In this document: positions 1 to 10,010 of the stretch, in pieces | Layout: the number at the start of each line of letters is the position of its first letter | How positions within the stretch are numbered: position 1 is the stretch's first letter | Assembly (NCBI GenBank): GCA_040954595.2 | Contig: CM082576.2 | Location: forward strand, 20,623,114 to 20,687,113 | Reading direction: 5' to 3' | Origin: Balanoglossus misakiensis | Taxonomy: Eukaryota; Hemichordata | Length of the DNA stretch: 64,000 bases | Translations under genes and position numbers: made by a program | The notes under the pieces: generated by a model | The model's database searches: none | What the model saw: the letters and a program-made list of their open reading frames with translations, nothing else | Told to the model about the DNA's origin: nothing

Positions 1-186
1 CAGTGTCTTTCCAATCATGAATTTGCAAGGTGTCCTTCGGAGAAAATCTTCTGATTCTCTTTTCTGATTTGCTTTGCATATATGACTTAATGATCTCATT
101 TGTTGGAATTCCCTGTCCCAAATTTTTGATGATCAGTCTCTGCCCCATTGCTCATCGTCCCAACTTTCTTGTGTATTGAAAACCAG
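1..186. other. Intronic segment repeated at 19830-19999
   Basis: This non-coding stretch leads into the first EGF exon. About the first 170 bases recur nearly identically at 19830-19999, just before the LINE of unit B, so it marks the left edge of the duplicated unit. The two copies part where unit A continues to the exon acceptor and unit B jumps into a satellite unit. Confidence 0.8.
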
Positions 187-310
187 GAATCAACCAATGC
201 GATCCCAATCCGTGCTTGAACAGTGGTTTCTGCCAGATGACATCTGGATCATGTGAACTGTACACATGTTTCTGTCAGAATTGTTTTCACTGGTGACCTT
301 TGTGAACAAA
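187..310 (+). pseudogene. EGF-like exon (8-Cys type), one-base frameshift
   Basis: The exon lies between an AG acceptor (185-186) and a GTAAG donor (311). It reads INQCDPNPCLNSGFCQ and then the C-x-C-x2-C core of the 8-cysteine EGF type. An extra T in the run near 277-281 shifts the frame before the final TGDLC motif. The length is 124 bp where intact exons have 123 bp, which confirms a single-base insertion. It has no counterpart in unit B, where this region is replaced by satellite. An assembly error in the T run is the alternative. Confidence 0.75.
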
Positions 311-425
311 GTAAGTTTTGATTTATTGTCTTGGGATAATAATTTATACAGTTTAAAGTATCACCATTTCTTTCAATATGTAGATTTTTTGTTTTTCTCT
401 ACAAGTGTAATCAAGATCTGCATGA

Positions 426-605
426 AAATTTGTGTCGCTGTCACCGAACCCAGCTAGTCCATACAACCAACAGTATGAATCACCACCTCATGCTGGGCGT
501 AGCCATAGGCTATACATGCCTGCCGGTATCGAAGGCCATTATGAGTATTGGTACCAGACCCCTCTTGAGAATGAATCATGGTTCCACCCTTATGGTAAAA
601 AGTAA
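426..605 (+). CDS. Candidate Tyr/Pro-rich coding segment
   Basis: One frame is open for 59 codons between a TGA (423-425) and a TAA (603-605). Its composition is protein-like, rich in Tyr, Pro, His and Trp, with SPNPASPYNQQYESPP near the start and a Trp/Tyr-rich stretch near the end. A possible acceptor (CTCTACAAG) lies near 404 and a GTAAGA donor at 602 overlaps the stop, so it could be an internal exon or a terminal tail. No domain is recognised. It follows the first EGF exon and could be a cytoplasmic tail. Chance openness is quite possible. Confidence 0.3.
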   Translation, partial: KFVSLSPNPASPYNQQYESPPHAGRSHRLYMPAGIEGHYEYWYQTPLENESWFHPYGKK

Positions 606-644
606 GATTACTCCATGCTAATAAATAACAATATTAGAATGAAA

Positions 645-1030
645 GTACATTCCAAGTGACTTGTTGGGAGTATCGGGCCACTTAATCCCGAAAAATTGCA
701 ATCAGCCTGATTTTCAGTTAACCAATCTAAAGCCCAACTTTTCGTGTATTTAGTTGGGTTTCTAAAACTAACAAATTTTTTGACAATATTTATGGCATGA
801 TGAACACTACTCTCATTAAATAAAATAATGTTGTGTCGTCCACAACAGGTGTAATTTTTATGTGTTTGGAATCGTAGACACCATTTATCTTTTAGTCAAC
901 TCTAAATCTAATATAACAGTCGCGAAAATTGCTATGACAAACAAAAAATGAAGTGCTGACAGGGGACACCCTTGTCAGATCCCTTTGGATGGAGAACATT
1001 TAGAGAAGACATTGCCATTTTTCAAACATC
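645..1030 (-). pseudogene. Decayed L1/Tx1-like reverse transcriptase fragment
   Basis: Read on the minus strand, about 951-985 gives GI*QGCPLSAL, the RT motif GIRQGCPLSALLF with one stop. Further along, about 826-850 gives VVDDTTLFY, a relic of the YADDT catalytic motif, followed by residues resembling the L1 segment NIVKKF. Several frame breaks are needed to read it, so it is a dead fragment. No target duplication is visible. The lineage (L1/Tx1 rather than Jockey or CR1) rests on the GCPLS and DDTT context and is a family-level inference. Confidence 0.5.
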
Positions 1031-1361
1031 TAGTATGTGATTATACATAGTTTTAACCCTAACGCTGCCAAGTCAGTTTGATATCCAGGGTGCCTAGAAT
1101 CCTGGCTCCCAGGCCTGTTAGGCTGCCAAGGGCGTGTTACGCAGTAGGGCCTATACAAGACCCTCAAACCAAACCAGAGCAAACCAGTACGATTTAGTAC
1201 ATTTAAGGGGGGTTTAGACTGCCAAGTGTGTCTAACATATGAGAGCCATGGCAAGACAGTCAAAATACGTTTAGGAAGAAAAAATGGCAAATACATACTT
1301 TAAGGCACTCTAAACAGGTATGACACCTAGTAGCATTAGGGTTAAAATATAGCTGCAAGCC
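1031..1361. other. Non-coding, nothing recognised
   Basis: No coding motif, inverted repeat or splice-bounded exon was found here. The minus-strand open frames lack recognisable domains and have no homolog elsewhere in the window. Confidence 0.6.
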
Positions 1362-1995
1362 AAAATGGTCATCTGAGGTCACCCGAAATTTGGGCAAAAT
1401 TTTTTGACCCCATACTGGTCCAGGTCCATCAGAAACAAAACCTTCAGCCCTATTGGTTCGCCTGGAATTAGGTATGCACATAATTAATGAGTTAAGCAGT
1501 TGTACAGGTGACCTCAAAATTCGGCTTTTCATTTTAGTCCCATCCCTGGAAATGCTAGGCTGTACCTGCTCTGGAGGCCGAGATATGAGAAAGTAGATCA
1601 CCTGAGGTCACCCAAAATATTATGGAAAAAATTGGACCCCACACTTGTCCATGTCCAACAGAAACAAAACCTCTAGCCCTATTGGTAAGCCTAGAATTAG
1701 GTATGCACATAATTAATTAGGTCAAAGGTCAAGGGGTAACAAGTACATGTGTATGCTTCATCCCACCAAATATGAAGTCTGTCGGTCTAATAGTAACGTA
1801 CTTATGAGCATTTATGTTATATATAGTTCAAAGGTCACCGAGGTCACGAGACATTGCGGCGAAATGATTTGGTCCAATAGTTGTACCTGTCCACCAAAAA
1901 TCAGCTCCCTAGGTGTATTAGTTAGCGTAGAAGTAGATATGTGTTTTTCAAGGTGGGTCAAAGGTCAAGGGGTCACCCGAAATTTGGCTTCTCAT
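1362..1995 (+). repeat. Three decayed units of an AGGTCA-rich repeat
   Basis: Units start near 1362, 1594 and 1815, about 220-230 bases apart. The first two share GGTCACCC(A/G)AAAT, then ATCAGAAACAAAACC or AACAGAAACAAAACC, then CCTATTGGT, then ATTAGGTATGCACATAATTA. The second and third contain CAAAGGTCAAGGGG, including a perfect AGGTCAAAGGTCA at 1719-1731. These words resemble the minisatellite monomers of the subtelomere at 32941 and beyond. Confidence 0.6.
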
Positions 1996-2011
1996 TTCGG
2001 CCCCTTGGTCA

Positions 2012-2145
2012 GTCCCTGTTCACTCCATAAATGGAGACGTGTTCTGCGCAACCGCAGTACGTGTAACCTCGTGAACTCAGATGTGCACATGCGTACAGCA
2101 GTCCCTGTTCACACCATAAATGGAGACGTGTTCTGCGCAACCACA
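2012..2145 (+). repeat. Direct repeat, 89-bp period
   Basis: GTCCCTGTTCAC followed by CCATAAATGGAGACGTGTTC occurs at 2012-2056 and again at 2101-2145 with few differences. The copies are separated by about 44 bases, which looks like a local tandem duplication. CATAAATGG is itself nearly palindromic. Confidence 0.75.
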
Positions 2146-3649
2146 GCTGGACCTGTGAAAGATTAAATCCGATCGACATATTTAGTTTCCGTATATTATA
2201 TTGACCAATGCAGACTAAGTCTAATAGAATTACTACATGTAGTATATCGTGTATAATACACACGTTTGGCAATATTGCACTTTGAGTGTTAGATGCAGAC
2301 GTGTATACCCGATCTAAATTTCCGACCTACACATGTACATGTATCACTGTTCACATGTACATACACCGTAACTGCGTTCTGAAAATGACATGGTATTTTC
2401 AAAATGTTACCCCAGATTACCCCATCATGTGAGAGCCATGAAACTCACACCCATTGTCCAGCAGTAGTTAGTTGACTATCCTATTCACTCAAAACAAAAA
2501 GAACGGGTGTGAAAAAGTCACTAAAACAGCATTGATACAGAGGTGTATAACACTGTCCATGATTTCAAGAGAAAAACATGAACACAGCCCAGTCACTGTA
2601 TGTGGCGATATCTTTCTAAGTATTTCACTCAACTTGTACAGACGATGCCATGCTGTCTTCTGGAATGTGCTGGTAACGTCACACATCGAAACATATTGAT
2701 GATGCCCTTCCCTGCGGCTCGGGCATCATCAATATTATTAAGGTCAAAGATCACCATCCCTTGTGCAGGCAAAAGATCATGATATTGCCCTCGCTAACAT
2801 GTGTTATTATTTAAATACGATGTTGTCATAGCTTTACTATGCGGGTATAGTAAAGCCTATGCCTTGGTCCAGACCCCCCATGGTCAATGAAAAAATATGA
2901 AATATAATGATCAAAAATCTTCTTCTCAAAATCGGCATACCCTAATTTGAAAATTTCGCCCTTATATGGTCATCAGGTCACTTGACTAATTTAACATTCA
3001 CGGACGTACTTCACCAGATCTCATTGGCCTGCATCATTGTGCCATATTTGAGAATTGTAGGTTTAGCCGTTTTCAAGATCCTAGTGGCCGATGAAAGTGC
3101 CAAAGAAGAAGAAAAATGCCAGCAATACCAATAGGGACCCCGCCCATAGAGGCTTGGGCCCCTAATAAGTTAGTTGTAAAGTTATTACTGAGCTTGAATT
3201 TCACTAGCGACTAAAAGTAAACAAAAACTGATGGTCAAAGTATCACAAGCTTTATTTTGGTTTGATGTAGGATGTAATATGCTTATAGCACACTGCCAAA
3301 TTAATGCCAACCAATAAGACCGGTAGGATATGATCGAAAACCACACGTATTAATGTGTAAAAGGCCGAACTTCCCAATAAATTTGGGTAGCCGACTACAG
3401 ACAGAGTCGAACCGATGCATGATCTGAAGTATCAAGACACATGGACTATTATTTATTGTTTCAACAATTTGACTAAAGTTTATAATTTCCTATGGCAGTT
3501 TTTGCCAACAAGAACCAATGCCCGACCAAACAAAATGGACATTTTCACATGATCTTTACTGAGGTCACAAGTTAGCCAAGCCCTCATACACGCGCTATTC
3601 GGACGTATCGGTGATCTGTTTATGTGTTTAGCTAAGGTGGTAAACTGTT
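2146..3649. other. Non-coding, low-level repeats only
   Basis: No gene is recognised. A short hairpin (GATGATGCCC at 2698-2707 with GGGCATCATC at 2721-2730) lies near a repeat-like stretch. The segment 2840-3165 ends in CTTGGGCCCCTAATAA and has the look of a dispersed-repeat end, but no second copy occurs in the window. Confidence 0.5.
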
Positions 3650-4503
3650 CATCAATCAATCAATCAATCAAAAGGACTTATAGAGCACCAAACTCCACTG
3701 CAATAGTGTTCAATAGCGCTTTACAATGTAAAGTTACTGTAAATGGGCTCTGTTAAACAGATAAGTCTTGATGTGTTTCTTGAAACTGTCAAGGCTAGGT
3801 GACTAGCATACTTCTATTGGGACACTGTTCCAAATGAGTGGGACGATATACGAAAAAGCACGATCGCCGTACGTTTTCTTCTTACTCCATGGTACATGAA
3901 GTAGAAATTTGTCATTTGAACGAAGAAGTCTTGTTGAAGTTTTCAGATGGATTAAGTCAGAGATGTAAGCTGGTGCTGTGTTGTTTAATGCCTTATATGT
4001 CATAAGCAAGATCCTGTATTGGATTCTATAGTGTACAGGCAACCAATGTAAATCCATGAGAACAGGAGTAATATGATCCGTTTTACGGGTACGAGAAACG
4101 ATCCTGGCTGCAGAATTCAGGGCATGCTGTAGCATGCATGATGATGGTAAACCACAGAGTAGTGCATTACAGTAGTTCAGTTTTGATGTGATTAGAGCAT
4201 GAACCAGCATCTGGCAAACTTCCTTAGTGAGGTAACGGCGAATGTGGCTGATTTGACGCAGATGGAAGAAAATTGACTTGCAAATTGCATTAATGTGCTT
4301 ATTGAAAGTGTAATTGTCGTCGAATGTCACACCTATATTCCGTGCAGAATTCACAATTTGAACACAACATGATCCAATGCTCATGTGGTTTATGGGACGA
4401 GGCGAGCGGTTGAACTGAGACCTTATCAGGAGTACCTCGGTTTTGCCACCATTGAGTTGAAGTTTATTATGTGTCATCCAGGTTTTTATTTCGTGAACTG
4501 CAC
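3650..4503 (-). mobile_element. 5'-truncated LINE (CR1/L2/Jockey-type), unit A
   Basis: On the minus strand 4477-3803 encodes the C-terminal part of a non-LTR reverse transcriptase. Recognisable segments are [20 protein letters not shown], then AARIV and LHWLPV, as in CR1/L2/Jockey-like elements. The 3' end is a TGAT microsatellite tail (ATCA units on + at 3650-3670), typical of this group. The 5' end stops at about 4503, where the shared flank of unit B resumes. The unit B copy keeps the catalytic RT and endonuclease but lacks this 3' end. The two are reciprocal remnants of one ancestral insertion. Confidence 0.85.
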
Positions 4504-4783
4504 TTTCCAGTTAAATATCGCAACTAGCCATAATGTTTGACTGGGGGGAGCACCTATACTAATGCGAGAACCAGGGATTGAAAGTTGCACCTGTGTTTTG
4601 ATCCCTTAGTTACCCTTATAAGTACATTTGTAGTTTAATAACCATAGTTCTATTGCAAACCATTCTTTCCGTAGTTTCTTGTTTCAAATATTGTAATCTG
4701 AATTTATTTTGGTGTTTAACAGGTGTGATTATCTGTATTGGCGGCCATTTTGAAAAAAAATGGTTGACATGGAAACTCTTCAA

Positions 4784-5230
4784 CAGATATTTATAGTCTC
4801 GGTTACCCAGAGCCCTCTGCTTCTTCCGTTAGGCACTCCAGAAAGAGGGTCTGGGGAAACCCGGTAGACAAATCGCCGGGCGGAATCGGGACAGCTGCGA
4901 TGCATGACGGGAGCTTAATATTCCAAAATGGCGACGTCCTGCGCGCGAACCTCACGGCCGACATGTATGTCATACGATAAAGAAAACATGCTGAGTAGTG
5001 CTAGACCTGCTAAAACTGTCTACAAATTGAAAAGAGAGAGAGAAGTTTGGTTAATAGTTTTCTAATATCGTCATATCATAATATCGTACCGAATATTAAG
5101 CTCCCGTCATGCATCGCAGCTGTCCCGATTCCGCCCGGCGATTTGTCTACCGGGTTTCCCCAGACCCTCTTTCTGGAGTGCCTAACGGAAGAAGCAGAGG
5201 GCTCTGGGTAACCGAGACTACAGATATTTA
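4784..5230. mobile_element. Non-autonomous DNA transposon, 130-bp TIRs, 10-bp TSD
   Basis: The 427-bp element occupies 4794-5220. Its ends are essentially perfect 130-bp inverted repeats (4794-4923 and 5091-5220) starting TAGTCTCGGTTACCCAGAG. It is flanked by a 10-bp direct repeat, CAGATATTTA, at 4784-4793 and 5221-5230. Unit B at about 22688 has a single CAGATATTTA and no insert, so the target duplication is certain and the insertion postdates the duplication. Long TIRs with a 9-10 bp TSD are characteristic of Mutator-like elements; that assignment is inference. No transposase is encoded. Confidence 0.93.
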
Positions 5231-5842
5231 GTGACTCGCTATCTGAATTCGTTCAATACACATTAACACACATCTGAGCCAAGTTTGGTGCTTTTATCAC
5301 AAAATACACAATCGATATGAAAATTTGGGTTTTGGTGCTCCACTACATATTAAGTAACATTAAGGATGTACGTTCAGTAAAATTGAAAGTATTGTCATTT
5401 TTTTTAATTGTGGATTTTTTTATTCTCCTTTGTATGTATAATGAAAATCCGTAATAAAATATAGGGGTCACCGGGCTTGTTTTTGAAATACAGAGCCATG
5501 AATTTGGTCGATAATAGAAGAAATCTGCTGACTCAGCATTTTTCACCAATGGTTTGTCTATGGGCAAAATTCTTAACGCAATTTATCTCAAAAAAGAGCG
5601 CGGTGACCCCTATATTTTATTTGACCAATGAATTTATATTTGCTGGACTGAGCTATGTGTAAAATTTCGTGAAAATGACAATAGTAGAAGTTTGTTTTCT
5701 GGCGATTATCAATGTAATCCTATGGGAAAAAGACCGGGCGCGCAGTGTTTCCAGTTTATGTTCTGCGCGTACATCCTTGATGAAGTTTGCTGGCTAAAGG
5801 GCTCTTAAACCTCCCTAATATTTGACGTCTTTACTCCTACAG
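5231..5842. other. Intron before the first Cys-rich exon, unit A
   Basis: No exon is seen. Open frames on both strands here have no domain, and the sequence is shared with unit B (22691-23310). Two stretches containing GTCACCG and CGGTGACC around AAAATATAGGGG form a weak inverted pair (about 5455-5475 and 5600-5615). Confidence 0.6.
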
Positions 5843-6075
5843 GACTGCGCAGTTGGAAGTTACCGTTCAGCATGTTCTGAAGCATGCACGCTGTGTCCAA
5901 GGGTTTCATGTGTGGAACAGCCAGCCTCTCATCACCAACACAATGCGGACAGGGATATTTTGCCAACAATGGAAGTATAGACTGTACGCCTTGTCCTGCC
6001 CTGGGTATAAGTGCCAATATGATGGTATGTCGGAGCCAGAGGTGTGTGAAGATGGATACTACACTAATATAAATG
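5843..6075 (+). pseudogene. GCC2/GCC3 (ephrin-receptor-like) exon, unit A
   Basis: The exon lies between CTCCTACAG and GTGAGT and is 233 bp long. Three reading frames are needed to follow the domain: DCAVGSYRSACSEACTLC, then GFMCGTASLSSPTQCGQGYF, then GYKCQYDGMSEPEVCEDGYY. Together they give the cysteine spacing of the Ephrin_rec_like/GCC2_GCC3 family of secreted and receptor proteins such as SCUBE and SVEP1. The two frame breaks are also present in unit B, so they predate the duplication. As written the exon cannot be translated through. Confidence 0.75.
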
Positions 6076-6544
6076 GTGAGTCCGCACTTAAAGTTTGGGC
6101 ATTACTGTGTAATCTTCCACTTAGGCGGACGATCATCTTATGTGCATGTGCCTAATTCTGTGCGTACAAACATTATGTCCAGTCCAAATATTCTGCCAAT
6201 TTTACATCCAATGCATTCAAATAGTGGACTGCTTCGCTTTCATCCAGTTTTCATGTGCATCGTATAAGTAGACTTTTGTTTTGTCCCGTCTTTTCACTGA
6301 ATTTGCTTTTTTCCAAATCTCCGACACAGACTATGATCGTCACATTCTTGTCTGTTGTTAGAACAGCACACTGCCATATGGCATTGACTGTATACAGTTT
6401 CTGTTACGAATATCTCTGGTTTGGCATTTTCCTGTCCTCAATCTTTTGCCAGGGATTTATGTCTCCCCAACCCGCGTGAGAATCCCACGTCTTTGAAGGT
6501 ATGACTGTGACTATAAGATTCTATAAATCTCTGTTTATTTTCAG
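6076..6544. other. Intron, unit A
   Basis: No coding content was found. The counterpart in unit B is about 0.5 kb longer because of a TTAA-flanked insertion (23593-24098), and this copy serves as its empty site near 6120. Confidence 0.7.
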
Positions 6545-6675
6545 CACAAACATCATGTGCTGATTGCCCAGCTGGTAACCATTGTCCAAATGGTAACACT
6601 GTGATTTTATGCTCGGCTGGTTATTACAGTTCGGCCTTGGACAAAGGATGTCTCGCTGTACCTCTTGCATAACAG
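6545..6675 (+). pseudogene. GCC2/GCC3-like exon 2, unit A
   Basis: Bounded by TTTTCAG and GTAAAC, 131 bp. It opens in phase 1 as AQTSCADCPAGNHCPNGNTV and continues CSAGYY, a typical cysteine-rich ephrin-receptor-like module. The frame runs into TAA near the end. A one-base shift restores a RCTSCITG ending, so one frameshift is inferred. Unit B shares it. Confidence 0.75.
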
Positions 6676-6818
6676 GTAAACTTCTACCCACCCACCTTTA
6701 TTTCCAACATCAAATTTGAATAGACCTCTATTTATGAAAATAATTAAAATTTGCGCCAATTTTTTACAGTGGTATTCAAAGGTTAACTTGGTGTGTAAAT
6801 TCTTTGTTTGATTTACAG

Positions 6819-6952
6819 ATCAGCCGGTGCTGAACAGTGTACTATTTGTGAGCAAGGGTACGCCTGCACAGATCCCAGTGCATCGCAATTCAAGTGTACT
6901 AAGGGTTACGTGTCATTGGCTGGTGCAACAAACTGTACCAGATGTACAAATG
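6819..6952 (+). pseudogene. GCC2/GCC3-like exon 3, unit A
   Basis: Bounded by TTTACAG and GTAAGA, 134 bp. One frame is open throughout: AGAEQCTICEQGYACTD, then FKCTKGYVSLAGATNCTRC. The 5' phase does not join the previous exon, so the transcript frame is still broken at this junction. The unit B copy has lost 5 bp inside the domain. Confidence 0.75.
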
Positions 6953-7331
6953 GTAAGATTGTGGTACTTGTTCAGTTTGCTGTGTGATGAAACTGAGGGG
7001 TATGTGTGTATGCATGTATGTGTTTACAACAGATTTTCAAGTCAGTGCGACTGGGGTTATGTGTGTGTGTGTATGTATGTATGTGTTTACAACAGATTAT
7101 CAACTCAGTGCGAGATCTTGCGAGACCCGGTTAGCCATGTGAGATCTCGCAGAGTCTTATGATATTCAGAAAATGGTTGATTAGAAATGACATTTAATGT
7201 CCTCCAAAGAATTTTCTACATGCCTGTATACTTGTCTCAGAATTATGAAGTGAATCATCTCAAGTAATTTGTTATTTTAAATGACACTGTATCACAAATA
7301 CTTCACTAAAAACCTCATTTTCTTTAATCAG
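6953..7331. other. Intron with GT-rich tandem repeat, unit A
   Basis: GTATGTGTTTACAACAGATT occurs at about 7016 and again at about 7076, each followed by TCA(A)GTCAGTGCGA-like sequence and separated by a GT/GTAT microsatellite. It is a local duplication of about 60 bp and is also present in unit B (about 25090-25200). No coding content. Confidence 0.7.
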
Positions 7332-7529
7332 ATGAAATAAGTGAGGAGCCTGCACGCACATCCCGTCTTCTGTGCCCTGCTGGACAATCGTGTTCAGATT
7401 CAATGTAAGATCCGCTTGACTGTGGCAATGGTGAATATGCTATGGAAGGCGACGGCACATGCACGCCTTATCCAGCAGGATCCAAGTGTCCAACCATGTC
7501 ACCCGTAGTTGATTGTTCAACAGTTACTG
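7332..7529 (+). pseudogene. GCC2/GCC3-like exon 4 with in-frame TAA, unit A
   Basis: The exon is 198 bp and joins the previous one in phase. It reads LLCPAGQSCSDSM, then a TAA, then in the same frame DPLDCGNGEYAMEGDGTC and a further CP-type segment. The stop lies inside an otherwise well-kept domain. Unit B has the same TAA, so the lesion is older than the duplication. Confidence 0.8.
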
Positions 7530-7754
7530 GTAAGTTGGGCTGCAAATCACTCTTGTGACTTCCCTGTGTTATAGCTTGACATACACAGAAAATTAAACTG
7601 TTATGCTCATTGGAGTTGATATTGTGATGCACTTTGAAAAACACAATGATTCCACTGAAGAGGTATTGTACAGTAACACCTGTGATTACGGACATCTCTC
7701 TAATAAGGGATCGTTGGACCAAACCAATCGTTCTTTGAATTTTTTCTGTGATAG

Positions 7755-7851
7755 GTTCATACTCGCTAGGTTCGGCCACGTCCTTCTGGTTATGAATGCA
7801 TAACTACAAGTGTCACACAGTGCGCTACAGGGCAGTAAAGTGTTGAAGGAG
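7755..7851 (+). pseudogene. Short Cys-rich exon 5 with stop, unit A
   Basis: Bounded by TGATAG and GTAAGT, 97 bp. The best frame gives RPSGYECITTSVTQCATGQ, then TAA, then SVEGG, which fits the end of the GCC2/GCC3 region. The frame delivered by the previous exon does not match it, so there is a shift plus a stop. Both defects are also in unit B. Confidence 0.65.
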
Positions 7852-7970
7852 GTAAGTCTTGAAATCTCTTTTCTTCTGGTCTCGATTTGAACATGGTTCC
7901 ACAAGTTGTTTACATCACTTGTAGTTTTACATATTTTTTGAGTTCAACAGCTATGCTATACATGGTGTCC

Positions 7971-8612
7971 TGAGAAGTCGACCAGTATGAGAAGTCGGTA
8001 TCGGCCAGTACGAGAAGTCGGCCTGTGGGAGAGAACCCTGGTACTTTGTGTTATATATAACTGTTTCACTACGAAATGTTTCCTTGATGTACAGGAGCTG
8101 AGATATTTGTACAAATAGCCGATGAATTTTAAAACTGTCTGTTCACTTTGCATGTACGTCACCGGGGTACGTCAACATCAGTCACCTGCACTTCTTGCGC
8201 TGCGCCAGTAGTCTGTTCCTCGTCACGTTTGTTTGTTTGGTTTTGTCTCAAAGTATGAATATACACATACACCTTCTATGTATTTTAGTAGGCTTTGAAA
8301 CAACTCCCTTTAATCAGAAATGTCACAGGAATTTGGCGAACAACCTAAGCTCCTTACGCGGATACGGGGCTGGCGAACCGGTACGGATGCCAGACGCCAT
8401 TATTTGAAATGACGCCATTGTGTTGTCAAGAATTTGGGAAATCCGTCCAAATGAAAATATTTAGTGCAATTATATTTTATTAAGTGTTGTTATATGTAAT
8501 CTGGGTCATCACTGCACTATTCGGGTACAAGTTCAACAACTGGCCGACTTCTCGTACTGGCCGACTTCTCATACGCGCGTACTGGCCGACTTCTAATCTG
8601 GCCGACTTCTCA
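7971..8612. mobile_element. MITE with clustered subterminal repeats, unit A
   Basis: The left end carries TGAGAAGTCG and two more copies of the word GAGAAGTCGG(CC). The right end carries at least four copies of its complement, CTGGCCGACTTCT, ending CTTCTCA. The ends are therefore inverted, and each has repeated 13-14 bp words, like subterminal transposase-binding sites of some DNA transposons. It is 642 bp with no transposase. Unit B has it at 26068-26719, so it predates the duplication and no empty site is available. Confidence 0.7.
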
Positions 8613-9427
8613 AGTATTCCTATACATTAGTGAAAATTGGGGAAACTGGTGTTTTCAGACAACTTATGAAGTCCCTTTCGCAATATTAACTCTAAAACAG
8701 CGGGTGATTTCCTTTTAAAATTTAACCAAATAAGCATACTTGGGGTCAACCATCTAGAGTTTTGAAAAAGTGCCCTTTATCTAGCACCTCTGTCAGATTT
8801 TGCCAGGCTCGTAGATTTTTGTAAAATGGCCTCAAAAATAAGAATTTTGGGAGGTTTGTCATATTTTTTCACCATTGTAGAATCTAAATGTTCTGAATTA
8901 TTTTATTTTTAGCAATTTTGAGATTGATTCATGTTCGGTATGATAATCGCATGTCAATACAACTGTTACATTAAAGGAAAAGTTCAAATCCGCCTAAAAC
9001 CACATTGCATTGGTACCTAGTTAAGTTGTCCTCACTTTTGACGCAAAATTTTGATGTGCAATGCACGTGTCTGTGAAATTGACGAATAAAAAAATTGTAT
9101 ACCAGTGCAAAATTAAAAACTCCCTGTGCAGCCTTCTTGGCAACTGCATGCTGGGAAAAGTACTCGGATGATGACAAAAAAGTTTTGGGGTTCCGTGTAG
9201 TGCTACCCCGGAATACAATGTTGGGTGCAGACTACAACTTTGGAAAAGAGATGCAGAATGTCATGTGATATAGTAGTGAAAACAAATACACGTTGGTTCA
9301 CGTATTTCAGCTCTCAGCAATCAGGGTGCATTGAAAGGCCTTGATTGGTGTGATATTCACAATTGATGATTATAAATACTTACAGTTGTATACTGTTTTA
9401 TTTTGTAAATATTGTGTACATTTGCAG
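8613..9427. other. Intron, unit A, deleted in unit B from about 8672
   Basis: No coding motif was found. Unit B lacks almost all of this stretch because one deletion runs from here into the exon at 9795-9917. Confidence 0.7.
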
Positions 9428-9557
9428 CAATGAATCCGTGCGAACACAAACCTTAACCCATGCCGGAATGCTGGTACTTGCCAAGCAATCCAGGGATCTT
9501 GGACAGGCGTCACATGTCAATGTGCTGGCTGCTACCTGGGCTTCACATGTGAAACAC
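9428..9557 (+). pseudogene. EGF-like exon with frameshift, unit A only
   Basis: Bounded by TTTGCAG and GTGAGT. It begins MNPCEHKP in phase, then needs a frame change to read LNPCRNAGTCQ and a complete C-x-C-x2-C-x5-C ending. The fourth cysteine of the 8-Cys pattern is Trp here. Unit B has lost this exon to a deletion of about 1.1 kb. Confidence 0.7.
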
Positions 9558-9639
9558 GTGAGTACAGTACTTTGTCATTTATTAAAAAATCTAAGTGCTG
9601 AGGTACATTGTAGTAATAATAGCAGGTGTAGTCATTATC

Positions 9640-9661
9640 ATCATCATCATCATCATCATCT
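9640..9661 (+). repeat. CAT microsatellite
   Basis: About seven copies of ATC/CAT lie inside an intron of unit A. Confidence 0.9.
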
Positions 9662-9794
9662 TTAAGTCAGTCAGTATGATCGGTAATAAAAACAGTAAAA
9701 TCACCAGTATAAAAATATAACAGAGAAATAATGAACGTGTACTGGTGTTACCATAGGTAAGTGTTGTATAAAATTTTGAATTCCTGTCTTCCAG

Positions 9795-9917
9795 TTCCTA
9801 ATCCATGCTTCAATAGTCCTTGTCTCAATGGAGGTACCTGCCAACAACAGGCAAATTCTTGTACTGCCACCATTGGCATGTGCACAGAGTGTTACTAGGG
9901 AAACAGGTGTGAGACAA
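9795..9917 (+). pseudogene. EGF-like exon with in-frame TAG, unit A
   Basis: The exon is 123 bp and bounded by TTCCAG and GTAAGT. It reads NPCFNSPCLNGGTCQQQ and on to CTECY, then TAG, then GNRCET. The fifth cysteine is Gly. The TAG replaces the residue after the aromatic of the CY-x-G motif. The surviving 3' part in unit B (26777-26879) has the same TAG. Confidence 0.8.
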
Positions 9918-10010
9918 GTAAGTTTGAATCTATAGCAGTTAATAATGATAATTATCATTTTTTATTATGATTTAAACTTCACTGATGTTGTACAAACACA
10001 AAAATAGAAA

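Noticed and set aside
2698-2730. Hairpin GATGATGCCC/GGGCATCATC as a terminator or small RNA
   Set aside because: It is a single short hairpin in decayed intronic DNA, with no transcript context or second copy.
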